DNA of 64,000 bases from Dermacentor variabilis. Taxonomy: Eukaryota > Arthropoda > Arachnida > Ixodida > Ixodidae. Made by a program: the position numbers and the translations under genes. Below, piece after piece: positions 32,637-43,164 of the stretch. The stretch spans positions 228,393,265-228,457,264 of the forward strand of contig NC_134570.1 of the NCBI RefSeq assembly GCF_050947875.1. Direction: 5' to 3'. Each line of letters starts with the position of its first letter. Position 1 is the first letter of the stretch. The notes below the pieces were generated by a model that worked only from the letters and a program-made list of their open reading frames with translations, made no database searches and was not told the DNA's origin.

Positions 32637-34511
32637 ACTTTAGCATCATGAGACTGCTGGTTGATAAATTCAGAAATAAACCAAAAAACAAGACACGCAA
32701 AAATAAAAAAACAATTTAATGATGCTCTCTCCACACTGGGATAAATAAAAACAAACACATCACATCTAATGTGGACATATCAGACGCCTTGTGAAACACT
32801 AAAGAAAGAATTCAGTTTCGAGCTATGGCACTTGCCACATAGATGTGGGTGGCCTTGAACTAATAGTGATAGTTGCCACTGCATTTAGAAATTGAAAGCA
32901 TTCATGCAGACAAGGAGGATTCTTTATATTTTTGGCTACCACTTCAAATGCCTCCACCAAGTGCTACAATGCTGCACGCAGCCATACTAAGGATCTCGCA
33001 GCAACACCTGCAGGTAAAAAGCAGAAGCAGTCAGAGTGCTGGTGTGTACTGGACACTATGTTTGAAAACTTTTAGGCAAGAAGAGTGCAAGAAGCAGACA
33101 TAACAACTGCATTTATTCCCATAATTCCCCATTTGAATGGCCTTTTCTTTTTGCTTAGACAATGACTACGCCTAGCCACAGCAGCTCCCTCATACTTACT
33201 CCGCAAGCCAATAGGCCGTGGAGGCAAATGCAGGTAAGAGGCAAAAAGCAATAGCACTGGTATCGACATTCATCTAATTTTTTTCTTTTAGGCGGCCAGC
33301 ACACCTCGAACAGCCACTTCGACTGCGGGTGTGTCACCCTAGTCGCCAAGGAAACATTTGAGGGAAAGCGACAGGCAATGTGAAAAGCCACTTTTCCATG
33401 TAAACAATACTCTTTCTCTCGGATGACTCCTACGCCTCGCCACGCCAGCACACTTGTGCACAAAGATGCCGCGGAGGCACGTGCAGGTCAGAGGCAAGAA
33501 GCAGTGGCACTGGTGTCGACATTCACCCAATTTCTTTTTCTTACACTGAGGCAGCCAGCACACCTCGAACAGCCACCTTGACTGCGGGTGTCAACAGATT
33601 CCTGTTGTACATATGCTCATAATAAACTTCAGTAAACTTGAACTTGATAATAAACTTGAAGGCAAATGGGACATTGATGCATTGTTTTTTGAACATTTAT
33701 TGTACACATACAATATATGTTATACTTTGCAGTGCTACAGAACGTATTTTGAAGCTTCCTCCTATATTTTGCACCTTTAATTACGTATGTGTTGTGTGGC
33801 CCTCAATGCAGTTCATGTTGTAGCAGCTGCTTTGTCTGTGTATCGCACATTGGCTTAAGCTCGTGATATCCACATGCTTCTCTCACATATGCAAAATAAA
33901 GTTCTATGTAGTCCTCAGTGTTACAACAAAAAATGAGAGTAAACAATCCGATCGTGGAATTGTGTTTATTACAGCAATTCCTATGACAGTTATTGACAAG
34001 TTGACAACTTGAACTGTTCAATCCGTCCATAGCCTCCTCTATTGTTCAAAAGTAAAGGAGGCTATGATCCGTCATGGTAAGGAATCGTATGTATACATAA
34101 AAAAAAGGGGGGGGGGGTATGTGTGTGTGTTTGTAGTGGGGGGTATAGGATTAGGGCGGTACGAAAAAATGTACCAACACCGTCCTCTAGACCCATTCCG
34201 TTAAGGTACCGTAACAAAGCGTATTATGCATAAAGTTCACACAACCAACTCTGATGTTACTACACACGCCAGGCGACGCGAGCTACATTTGCCATGACGC
34301 ATTCGCGACTGCACCGGATGCTCTCCATATTATTCTCGTTAATCGTGCTCACTGCACCGAGGCAAAAGAAAGATCATGGGCGCAGGTGCCTTTAATGTAT
34401 CTCGACCTCGCGAGGCACTGCTGCCCGTGCCAGGGGAGCTGTCCGTGCGAACACTCCCTGGCACACATTTGCCTCGGCGGCCCCAACCTATGTACCGTTC
34501 TGCTTCGAGCT
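32637..34511. repeat. Dispersed repeat, inverted copy of 62118-64000
   Basis: Nearly collinear with the right edge of the window in opposite orientation. The shared end is at 34511 (GTACCGTTCTGCTTCGA); the other end is not known because the window stops. It contains an internal tandem duplication of about 255 bp (CCAGCACACCTCGAACAGCC at 33299 and 33554), poly-G/TG microsatellite sequence at 34108-34130 and a hairpin (ATAGCCTCCT/AGGAGGCTAT, 34030-34066) conserved in both copies. Cys-rich minus-strand frames (33155-33563) show no known domain. Confidence 0.7.
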
Positions 34512-34653
34512 TTGATCCCCCCACTGTCCCTTGGGTGCCCTGGAGTTCCTGCGCCGCCTGCTTTATTATAATCTCGGGTGCTCTCCTGAGACTTCCGTTT
34601 GTCGGTTACATGTGCCCTACAGCTGGATCAGTACTTATAATAATAAAAAAACC

Positions 34654-34679
34654 CGATCTATCGTCGCGACGATAGATCG
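34654..34679. repeat. Perfect 26-bp palindrome
   Basis: CGATCTATCGTCG followed immediately by its exact reverse complement, in the part of element A that lies outside the duplicated repeat. Confidence 0.8.
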
Positions 34680-37502
34680 CGAAAGCGGCTTTTGCAACAT
34701 ACCGCGTCCGTGCGAAGAGAATTACGGAACGCCAACGAGGTATCTGACCACAGCTTCAAGCTCGTAACCTCGTCGAGTGACACTTCTGCAACAGGCGTGA
34801 CCGCTGAAAACCGCATACCGCCGGAAACTTCAACAGGATGATCCCTCGGTTGCATAACTGCCACCTGTACGGCCAACACGGACCACACCCACACAGTCCC
34901 GCAACATAGAATAAAGAACCAACATATAAAGCCCAAACACACGGCTGCACGCACACATCACGACACCACAAGCGAGACGCCATGCTGCTACGCTGCTACG
35001 GTTGCCGGATTAAAACTGACTACTGTCACCAAGTCTAGCAAGCGTCTCAGGAGCTGGCAACCTCGGCGCGTAGCAACATGGCGGCGCTCTTGCGGTTCCC
35101 GATTTCAATGCATGGGCCCTATGGGTAGCTTGTCCTCTAGAGTCAGTATAGTAACTCTATGCTTTTCGTAGAGTTACTGTATGTGCTACCGCAGGTAGCA
35201 GAGTTGCGCGTCTGTTTTATCACGCCGCTAGCGCCTCTATTGGCAGAACGTCATCACGTGGTAGCCAAGCAACCGTGCATTGCGGAGAAGCAGATGTTCG
35301 GGCCAATTTTTGTATTTCCCGACGCCACCGCTGCAGCGAACTGGATTCACACAAGTTATCGCCAGTCAAATTCAAATCCAATCCGGCCGATCTTGCCGTT
35401 CGCTGTTCACGTGCGTGCTAGCTGTGTAGCAACAACGCAACGTGCTCAGCGCATCTCACGTTTGTTTCGTCGGCCTGCCTCGTGACACCTTACTGCAGTA
35501 ATTGTTTTTCTTCCTTTGTAAAACTAGTGAAGGGTGTTCAGGTAAAGACACCTGAACAAACAAATTTTCAGTCAACTGCCTATTGCGTCAAGTGTGTATG
35601 AGATGAAATTGCTTGACTAAGAGCTACGTGCTTATTGGGCTGTGCTAAAAAATCTACAGCTGGAATATTAAAAGCTACTGCAAGTCTGGATTTTTTTTAA
35701 ATAATGGAAGCACGTAGAGTTATACAGGAGATTTAGCTGGAATTACCAGTTTTCTGCATGTGATGCACCACACTGCTTTCACAGAAGTGTCGTAAAAAAG
35801 CCAGCTCACATTTTCATGATTATGCACTGCTTGGGTTGTTTCTGAATATGAAAGAGGTTACTACTAAGTAAATATATTTAATCCACTACAGCTTATGTGA
35901 AGCAGGATGCAAGAGGAATGAATGTCGTCATTTAACATACGGTAAGGGCCTAACTGTGTTTTGAATTATTCCCTATAATGTAGCTATGTCAATCCTGTGA
36001 GAAAAACTTCCGCTACACTCCCACAGAAGGCTACTTTTGGTATCCCTGCAGTGAAAAGGCACATAATGAAATCACACTTGCAGGTGTAGCTGATAACCAT
36101 TGCTTGCTGGTAGATGGATATGTTCCTACACAAGATCTAATGGGGTACCAGAGTCGAAATATCAATGGTTGGTTGGTCATTGATTGACCAGTAATATTTT
36201 AGACTGGCTACATGTTGAGAGCTATGGCACATAAGCAAGTATGGGCCTCATTATATTTAGTACCGTTCCCTTTGTAAAAGAGCACCACTTGATAAAGCTC
36301 ACTACATCAAAATATTTGCACGCACATACACTAGTGTTTTTGCTTTTTTCTCTGAAATTCGCATTGTGATTTTACTGCCAAAAAAAGAGGCAGTTGCGGC
36401 TCGGTGCTTTTTGTTACTGTTTACATGCTAAAAGAGCACTGCTCTTAGTAGCGTATTTATCTCTATTGAAACAAAACCTGAGTGCCAAGCAGTATTCAAG
36501 CGAATGAAGGTTATAGACGTATCTGATTGTTCACCTCAATTACTAACGTTCGTCCAGTTTTTAATACGCTATGTTATTTCGAACCTTATACTACCTTGTG
36601 AAGTAGCTTTTTCGCACAAAACTTTTTGTAGGATTTCCGGAATCTATAAAATAACATCACCATATTCCCTAAGTTTATTCGTTGCGATCTAATCGTTACC
36701 GTCGCGGTTCACGAATGCTGCATCTGATCGGCGTATATAGAATACACAATCTATTCTAGATACGCGAGTGCCCATGCGTTATTAGGGCGGAGAAAGTGCA
36801 CAGGTGAATGCAAGTCCAAAAAACAACTAATATACGCGCTGCATCTTACGGCGCGCGCTAAAAAAGGGCAGCGCCTTTTTCTTCACAATCTAATCCAGTC
36901 AGCTGTTTCGATGCGCTTTGTTTGCGATTAGGCGGAAAAGCGGTGCACAGCGATGCAAAAGCGCCCACGGTCGATCGACGATACGCTAGGCATGTCGCCT
37001 GCAAAAACGGAGTGCGGCTTCGCCGCATAGACTTGGTTGCTTCTCAGGCAAGATGGCGGACCTACGCGCAACTCTGCTACCTACGGTAGCATATACAGTA
37101 ACTCTATCTTTTCGACGCGCCGCCTATCCAGCGCTGGTTCCCCTTCGCCACGTCGAAGCGAGTGACAGAGGTGGCGAGGGGGAAGCGAGCCGAGAGAGCT
37201 TGCTTCGCAAGGGTGTCGGCCAGGCCCCGCACACTCTCAAGTTCAACAAATGGCCACAGAGGGCGAAAAATCAATCGAGGCGCGTTTCAGCGTAAGCGCG
37301 CAAGTGGAGCTACTATAATTTGGTTGAATACTTTAATTGGTGCTTTCTCTGCTAGGGGCGCTGAACATGCTGATTTCTTTAATTTACACAAACCATTGAC
37401 ATGAACAATCGAGGTGTCTAAGGATGTTTTTTTACCTCAGGCAAATAGGCAGTTGATTTTTTTTTTAAATTTGATTGTTGAAGCTGCTTTTTAGTCATAG
37501 CG

Positions 37503-37823
37503 TCAAGGTTTTTCCACTTGATTAACCACCGACAGCCGACAGCCTATTGGTATCGATGTGTTTCCTGGCCGTTGGCGTTCGAATACTACGGCGGTAAAAC
37601 ATTTTCGAAAGCATGCTGGTTTCGTCTGCGAGTCATTACACAGACTTGCTGTAAAGAGGTCTACTCTTGACAAAAAATAGTGCCTCATTTTGTTTAGGCG
37701 TTGATTATCATAATGAATGCGGCGGAGGTTGACGGAATACGCTTGAAGGTACGTTTTTATGCCGTTGATCTCCATAACACCGTAAGTACGCAAACCGATG
37801 TCACAGAACACCCGATGCATCAT
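37503..37823 (-). CDS. Conserved ORF of element C, unknown function
   Basis: Begins MMHRVFCDIGLRTYGVMEIN and runs 106 residues. The second copy of the element (53817-54137) keeps the same frame with two substitutions seen (Ser/Pro and Glu/Gln). It is basic, with no zinc, membrane or catalytic mot visible. Conservation may only reflect the recent age of the copies. Confidence 0.35.
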   Translation of the reverse strand: MMHRVFCDIGLRTYGVMEINGIKTYLQAYSVNLRRIHYDNQRLNKMRHYFLSRVDLFTASLCNDSQTKPACFRKCFTAVVFERQRPGNTSIPIGCRLSVVNQVEKP

Positions 37824-38627
37824 TGTGTGTTCTCCGTCATCGCTTGTTTGCTGTACGCCTACTAATTCTTCACTTCTTCTTCAAGTGTTGCATCCTCCTT
37901 TTGTCCTTGTTCTCTTGTGCTTCACTTACAGTATGTCGTTCCGTCAGCTGTAATGCGCATTTGCAAAACCAATACGTTTGATAAGACGCAGTGGTTATCA
38001 TAATTTCACTACACATGTATTAAGCTGGCACATGTGGTTCAGATACAGATACCTGTATGCGGACTTGCACGACGTTGATGCGGAGATTAGGATAATTATG
38101 ACACCCGTAAGGAAGAGGCAGCTGACGGCCGTAAGCTGTTGCGTTCTTTTCGCCAAATTACCCGGCCTGGTAGTGCTCTAAAGATGCTGTATAAAAGTGA
38201 CACGCGGTGACAGGGAAGTTATGTTTAGCAGCCGACTGTACGTTTTGTAGCTTAGGTCTTCTTTCTTGTGCGTCTGTGCTACCCTTATTAATGAGCCATT
38301 TCTTGACTATGTTTTTGACTATGTAACCGCGTTTGTGTGAATCCGTAGACGTGTGCTTTTTGTTGTACTTGTAAAATGCAAATAAAATATTTTCAAGCTT
38401 ACTCAATCTTTGGTGTGTGCGTTTATTCCAGTCGAGGCCATCGTGCCACCTGGAAACCGCACTCTGTCAGTAGCCCTACACGAAATGCAACAGCTGGAGC
38501 GCGGCGGCACAACTCGGGGTAACGGCGGCGTAATAAACGAAAAACCGCTCGGGATGCCCTTAAAAGTCAGTTCAGAGTGTGCCTTAACTCGATATGACTC
38601 CGCGCTACATATATTCTGCTGCGCCTT

Positions 38628-38733
38628 GATCGTGCTCCCGCCAGTTTGGTTGCTGTGTGGCAAACGTAGCGCCTACATACATATGTAGGCGCTACGTTTG
38701 CCACACAGCAACCTAACTGGCGCGAGCACGATC
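38628..38733. repeat. 106-bp hairpin inside element C
   Basis: Arms of about 51 bp, GATCGTGCTCCCGCCAG...GCGCCTACAT and its near-exact reverse complement, separated by 4 bp. Also present in copy 2 at 52907-53012. Confidence 0.85.
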
Positions 38734-38917
38734 GATGCGCATCAGCCAGAACCCAGTAGGTAAAGCGACCATACTGTGCAAAACCCCGTTTCCGTTTCCT
38801 GTTGTGCAGCGCCACCCGTGGTCACATACTTTAGTTCACGACGCCACCGCTACGCTTATTTCCGTAGCACTGTGGAAGGTACAGTTTCCCTTCTCTAAGT
38901 TTGTATAGGTGTTCTGT

Positions 38918-39420
38918 GTGTCGGCTGCTTCGTTTCCGGGGAGGCCAATGTGCGCGGGGACCCGCTGCAAAACCAAGTCGCAGCCCTGATCTAGGACGTG
39001 GCGCAGTTTCGATCCCACGCGCTACACAAGTGGGAGACCGGCGTAGTCTTTCTGCAGCATAGACAGAGCCGCGCGCGAGTCTGTCAGGATCGCAGCAGAC
39101 GAAGCACCGCACTCGTGAAGAAGGTCAGCCGCGAGGTCGATGGCCGCGAGCTCGGCGACTGTCGATGAGGCAGGGAAACGGAGACGGCACTGCCGGGACG
39201 CAGAAATGTCCGGTGCCGTGCACGCGGCAGCAGCGGAACCATCGCTGGAAACGGAGCCGTCAGTGTAGACGAGGAGGCGGTCGCGTAGGTGTTCGTGAAT
39301 CAATGCAGCCGTCTCCTGCTGCATGGCACAAAGTGCTGTTCGGCGCTTGCTCGTGACGCCCGGGACGCTGATGTTAACGTCAGCCATCTCCATCCCGTCG
39401 CTTGTAGCTGCCGCGCGCAA
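38918..39420 (-). pseudogene. LINE RNase H domain
   Basis: RNase H landmarks are all present: LLVYTDGSVSSDGSAA (first Asp), SSTVAELAAIDLAADLL (Glu), AAILTDSRAALSM (second Asp) and VPAHIGLPGNEAAD (last Asp). One in-frame stop lies near 39022. The frame is cut at Ala-Asp by element C and resumes at 37217. Confidence 0.8.
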
Positions 39421-39425
39421 GATCG

Positions 39426-40435
39426 CTTATATGGGGTTTATACTTTTTTTCAGCATAAAACATGGATTCCTCATGCGTTTTCAGTAAGTTCAAGATAACG
39501 CGCCCAACTGACCCCTTTCAGCATGCAGCTGAATGCCTGCGGCAAAGTTTCTAACTAGCACTGGTGCTGCACGTAACTTCAGTGGTCGCAGATTCCCCCT
39601 GCGCGAGGCACCGTCAAGCGCGCGGTTTATTTATAAAAAAAGCATGCTGCCAGCAAAATGACGCCTTCTGTTATGTGATTCCTCAGTTCAACAGCATTCC
39701 GTACACAGTACACTGCCAAACTGAATAAATTCAAACACACAAAACGCACGCTAATCACGCTCCGCATAGGCTCGGAATCACGGGCTGGTGAACGAACCAT
39801 TCTAAGCGTCCTCTCGCCTGGCGTCTTATTGAACATACCATAGTTCTGGCAGCGTTTGTGATTTCTAAAGCTCTTACGAACAACGGCAAAGTGATAAAAT
39901 CACATGCAGTTATCGCGACGACTGGCTTTTTCGATTGACATCGAGAGACGGCGCGTATGCCTAGTCCTTTGTCAATCGCGTCGGCTAAGCGCAGCGACGA
40001 CTTCCTGGCGATAGCATGACATATACGGAGAATGTGCACCTAAGTTAGAATTCACTTACCGTGCAGGATTTGTTGTTATATCCAAGGCGTGACGAACGAC
40101 TGTCGTGTTTTCGTGGCGACGCAAGATGGCTGACACACGATCGCCCTTGGCTGGCCTTCGTTGCTGCTCGCTGGACGGATCACCTTTCTCCGGTGCTGTG
40201 TTGTTCCGCGATCTTGAGCGCGCGCGCGCGCTGTGGAGCAACTCCGAGTGAAAAAGTAGAGCGCTCGCTACGCGTTCCTTTGAACTGCGGCGGCCTGTTC
40301 TCCTAGAAGCAAAACGATGTGTTCTTTACTCAGCGTGCATGAATGATACATTGCCATGTTCGGGGCCAGCCACCTACAGTTGAAGCAGAAGATTACGCTA
40401 CGTTTTGTTCTCTATTGCCGCAAGCGTATAACACG
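39426..40435. other. No gene recognised
   Basis: The C+G-rich part at 40060-40310 contains alternating GC (40221-40232) but no supported exon. Confidence 0.4.
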
Positions 40436-40439
40436 CATT

Positions 40440-40609
40440 CTACTCTCTCTCTGACGGGGAGAGTGAAAAGCACATTTCACTCTCTCCTTGGTGACAGAGT
40501 GAACAATGCATTTCACTCTCCTCGACATTTTGCGAGAGTAAAACGACGCTTTGAAGAGTGAACCGGCCGCTTCACTCCTGCGATACCCTTCCTAGTTTTT
40601 AGAGTGTAG
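40440..40609. repeat. Second array of short hairpins ending in GTTTTTAGAGTGTA
   Basis: Units of about 45 bp pair CACTCTC with GAGAGTG-type arms around variable loops and CATTT spacers. The end at 40597-40609 is the reverse complement of the start of the array at 17197. Confidence 0.55.
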
Positions 40610-41486
40610 TTGACGGCCGATTGCAAACCGTTTAAAAATATCAGTTTCCTTATCGATATCAGTACTCACCAAGGTTGACAGCAGCGTGGATACTTTTGAG
40701 CGAGTCAGGAGAAAAGCGATACAAACATGTTCCACTTTCTGAAATGTAACACCACCTTAGCATCGCGCAGAGCGAGCTGTGGTGTTCGGTTTCTTGTCCT
40801 ATCTCTTTCGGAGACGCTTTCGGAGCCATCGTGGACACTCTCTCGTTGGAGTGGCGTGCAATCTGTTCGCTGTTTTGCAGAAAAACGTTCGCACTTATGG
40901 AACGTAAATCGCCAGCCGACAACGCGGCCCCTTGGCGACTTCTTGGGTGCATGCTCGAGCTGGGATTACGTTAGGTTCCTGTCGTTTTAACTATTCTAAT
41001 TAATGAATGGTTTGCCGGGCATGAATCACAGGTTAAAAATGCACACGCGAGATTATACAATTTTTACACGCAGTGTTTATTGATAGCTTTATGTTTTACT
41101 GTCAAGCAGCCCCGAAATGGTGCCTAAGAAATTTTATCTCAGCGTTTTTGTTATCTTCTGACTGTTAAAACTGATCCACTTATATATAACATTGCTGAGA
41201 TTTTGTGTTAATGGGGCTAGGAGGAGTTACGCTAGTAGTCTTACAGTAGCAACATCTCAAGCGCCTCACTCACTGAAACTGATATTCGGTCTAGTTGATG
41301 TGGCCCGATAGGTGAACCATTGTGCATTAAACAAGACATGACCGCAGAAATAAGGTCCACAGAGGGCTGACTTCCTACTAATTTATTCGCACAGAACACA
41401 CATAATTACATGCCAAGTGTTTGGGACATTGACTGCTGACGCCATATATAAATAGTAGGTGTGCAGCACCCGCGAAGGTCAGTAGG

Positions 41487-41487
<1 letters not shown>
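40610..41487. other. No gene recognised
   Basis: No supported exon or repeat pair seen. Confidence 0.4.
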
Positions 41488-41532
<45 letters not shown>

Positions 41533-41712
41533 CTTTATTTATTCCACACTAAAATAAATTCATACTAAGTGGGCCTGTCCAAAAATGACTTGTGCAACTA
41601 TAGGCCGAGAATCGTCGGGTCAAGACACACAAAATAAATAAATAAATCATTTATTATTCAGCAATTAATTAATAATTAATGACGCTTTATTTACCTTGTC
41701 CAGGAACAATAT
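41488..41712 (-). mobile_element. LINE 3' tail with (ATT)n end, interrupted by gypsy copy 2
   Basis: On the minus strand, T-rich UTR-like sequence at 47340-46812 continues across the gypsy insertion into 41712-41533 and ends in about 15 ATT units (41532-41488) after GTGGAATAAATAAAG. A LINE 3' end with a simple-repeat tail is the best reading. No coding part is seen in the window. Confidence 0.45.
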
Positions 41713-41873
41713 TGCTACCGAACAGTATATGCGATAACGAAGAGGCGAGCAGTGTAAAGACGACGACGACGATTATACGCTAGCGCGGGCTGTTGCCTCT
41801 TGGCCAAGTGCGGCGTATTCCCCTGGTAAATATGTTTGTATATAGCTTTCCGTCTGCGTCTTCCTACGCAACA
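41713..41873 (+). repeat. 5' LTR, gypsy copy 2
   Basis: TGCTACCGAACAG to CTACGCAACA, 161 bp. Confidence 0.9.
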
Positions 41874-41947
41874 TATCTGGTGGACGTGGACGTTCCCTGT
41901 ACCTCGTCTCGGAGCTTCGCAGTGGACGGTACGTCGAGCCTTCCTTC

Positions 41948-42990
41948 ATAGCCTGCCGCGATGACAACTCGACTCAGCCGCCTCCGGCACCTGCTGCCAC
42001 TTCGACCACCTACATCACTCTCCCCGCTCCCCGTGATCCTGGCGTATTCTCGGGCAAAGATGGGGAAGACGTCGACGACTGCATCAGTCTGTACGAACAC
42101 GTCAGCCGCAATAACCGGTGGGACTCTACTACCATGCTCGCCAACGTAGTCTTTTACCTCGGTGGCACACCTCGAATTTGGTTTCGGACGCACGAAAATG
42201 AGCTCACCAGTTCGGATTCGCTTAAGCAAAAGCTCCGAGACTTGTTCGGCAACCCATACGGTCACCTACTTGCCGCGCAGAAGGCGCTTTCCGGCCGCGT
42301 GCAGACGTCAACGGAGCCCTACGTCACGTACATTCAGGACGTCTTGGCTCTGTGCCGCAAAGTTGACGCACACATGACTGAGTCCGACAATGTCTCCCAC
42401 ATCCTGAAAGGCACTGCCGATGGCCCCTTCAACTTGCTCGTTTTCAGCAACGTGGCGACCGTGGATGCAGTTATAAAAGAGTTCCACCGCCTGGAACTCA
42501 GTAAAAGCCGACGTATTGACCAGCAGTTTGCCCATCTGCCGAACACCCCAGCGACATTTTCCTGTGCCAACGCTCTTCGTCCCAACAACACTGGCAATGT
42601 CACAACGATGGTCCGGCGTGAGTTCGAGGCCGCCCATCCGGCTGTCTTCGACTCCAGCCCCACCAACGCACCTGCAATCACGGTTTCCCGATCCAGGCAG
42701 TTGTCCGCCAGGAGTTCGAAAACATGGATCTTCACACATCTGCTCGGCCCATCGCCCTGATACCCACCCGGCTTCTTCGATTCGGTCCCGTCCCGCATCT
42801 TCTTACCCACCACGTTTCCGCAACCCATCTGAATGGCGCACTGCTGACGACAAGCCCATTTGTTTTCACTGCCATCGAATCGGGCACATTTCTCGGCACT
42901 GTCGCAGTCGCTGCAGTTCCCCGACCCGGTCTACTTATAGTGCCTACTCTCGTCCCCAGGTGGCCCTTCTCGTCCCTATGCCGCACGCTC
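41948..42990 (+). pseudogene. Gag, gypsy copy 2
   Basis: The expected initiator is ATA at 41948 (ATG in copy 1). The frame then reads through DPGVFSGKDGEDVDDCISLY and WDSTTMLANVVFYLGGTPRI to about 42760. A shifted frame encodes an intact CCHC knuckle, CFHCHRIGHISRHC (about 42856). Gag packages element RNA. Confidence 0.85.
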
Positions 42991-43164
42991 CGATAATGCC
43001 GCCACTGATTCTCCTGCGCCGAACCGCCCCTATTCTCGTTCGCCTTCGCCCCAACGACGACAATCTCGCTCTCCCCAGCCCCATCGCTGATTTTCGCCGA
43101 CTACCTTCGGACACCGCTCCCAGCTGGAAAACTAGACGATGCAGCGCCTCGAGGTGACGCTGCA

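Larger units (their letters stand above)
30737..35161. mobile_element. Element A, 4.4 kb, 8-bp target duplication, inserted at the tip of element B
   Basis: Ends CATAGAGTTAGTAGAACAAC on the left and CATAGAGTTACTATACTGAC as reverse complement on the right. The inverted similarity extends over about 90 bp and includes CTCTAGAGGA, GGCGGCGC and GTAGCAAC blocks. Exact flanks are CTTTTCGT at 30729-30736 and 35162-35169. Seven of those bases are the target duplication of B and the eighth is B's first base. Its interior holds a candidate spliced gene (31074-31471), a foldback insertion and the 32.6-34.5 kb repeat. The superfamily is uncertain (8-bp duplications occur in hAT and P). Confidence 0.65.
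30736..37106. mobile_element. Element B, ~1.94 kb, 8-bp target duplication, split at its left end by element A
   Basis: The termini are inverted repeats of about 43 bp: TAGAGTTACTGTATGTGCTA at 35169 and, as reverse complement from 37106, TAGAGTTACTGTATATGCTA, continuing through CCGYAGGTAGCAGAGTTGCG. With element A removed, the flanks are TCTTTTCG at 30728-30735 and 37107-37114, an exact 8-bp duplication. The size of the duplication and the TAGAG end fit hAT-like or P-like elements. There is no transposase; nothing else is recognised between 35210 and 37060. Confidence 0.65.
29540..37127 (+). mobile_element. Outer member (D) of a nested pile, THAP-coding, 10-bp target duplication
   Basis: Sits between the duplicated CCAGCGCTGG at 29530-29539 and 37128-37137. 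Its own sequence is 29540-30735 plus about 13 bp at 37115-37127; the rest is nested elements B and A. It starts AGTTTTCACGGCGCC and ends ACGCGCCGCCTAT with no clear terminal inverted repeat. The empty site, rebuilt from the LINE frame, is a perfect 22-bp palindrome. Confidence 0.6.
37218..38917 (-). mobile_element. Element C copy 1, 1700 bp, no terminal inverted repeats, 5-bp target duplication
   Basis: Interrupts the LINE RNase H frame. GTGTC occurs at 37213-37217 and 38918-38922, and removing 37218-38917 plus one GTGTC restores the LINE reading frame, so the ends are exact. In the orientation of copy 2 it begins ACAGAACACCTATACAAACT and ends GGGCCTGGCC. About 98% identical by eye to 52723-54421. 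It carries a 106-bp hairpin (38628-38733), a conserved 107-codon frame and an AATAAA (38380). It fits no superfamily I can name. Confidence 0.8.
29119..39420 (-). mobile_element. RNase H-bearing LINE (I-like), 5' truncated and split into three pieces
   Basis: Three collinear minus-strand pieces rejoin in frame: 39420-38918 (RNase H), 37217-37128 and 29539-29119 (C-terminus). The first break repeats GACAC (5 bp) on both sides of a 1.7-kb element. The second repeats CCAGCGCTGG (10 bp) on both sides of a 7.6-kb nested insertion. Removing both gives a continuous reading through GNEAADTLAKQALSARFP and KGNQRWFPILRTL. The 5' end is truncated at about 39425. RNase H after RT is typical of the I clade and its relatives; the exact clade is not established. 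Confidence 0.75.

Noticed and set aside
33155..33563. Cys-rich minus-strand ORFs as a secreted or zinc-binding protein
   Set aside because: The Cys spacing follows the internal DNA duplication, overlapping frames are equally open, and splice-like signals lie on the other strand.
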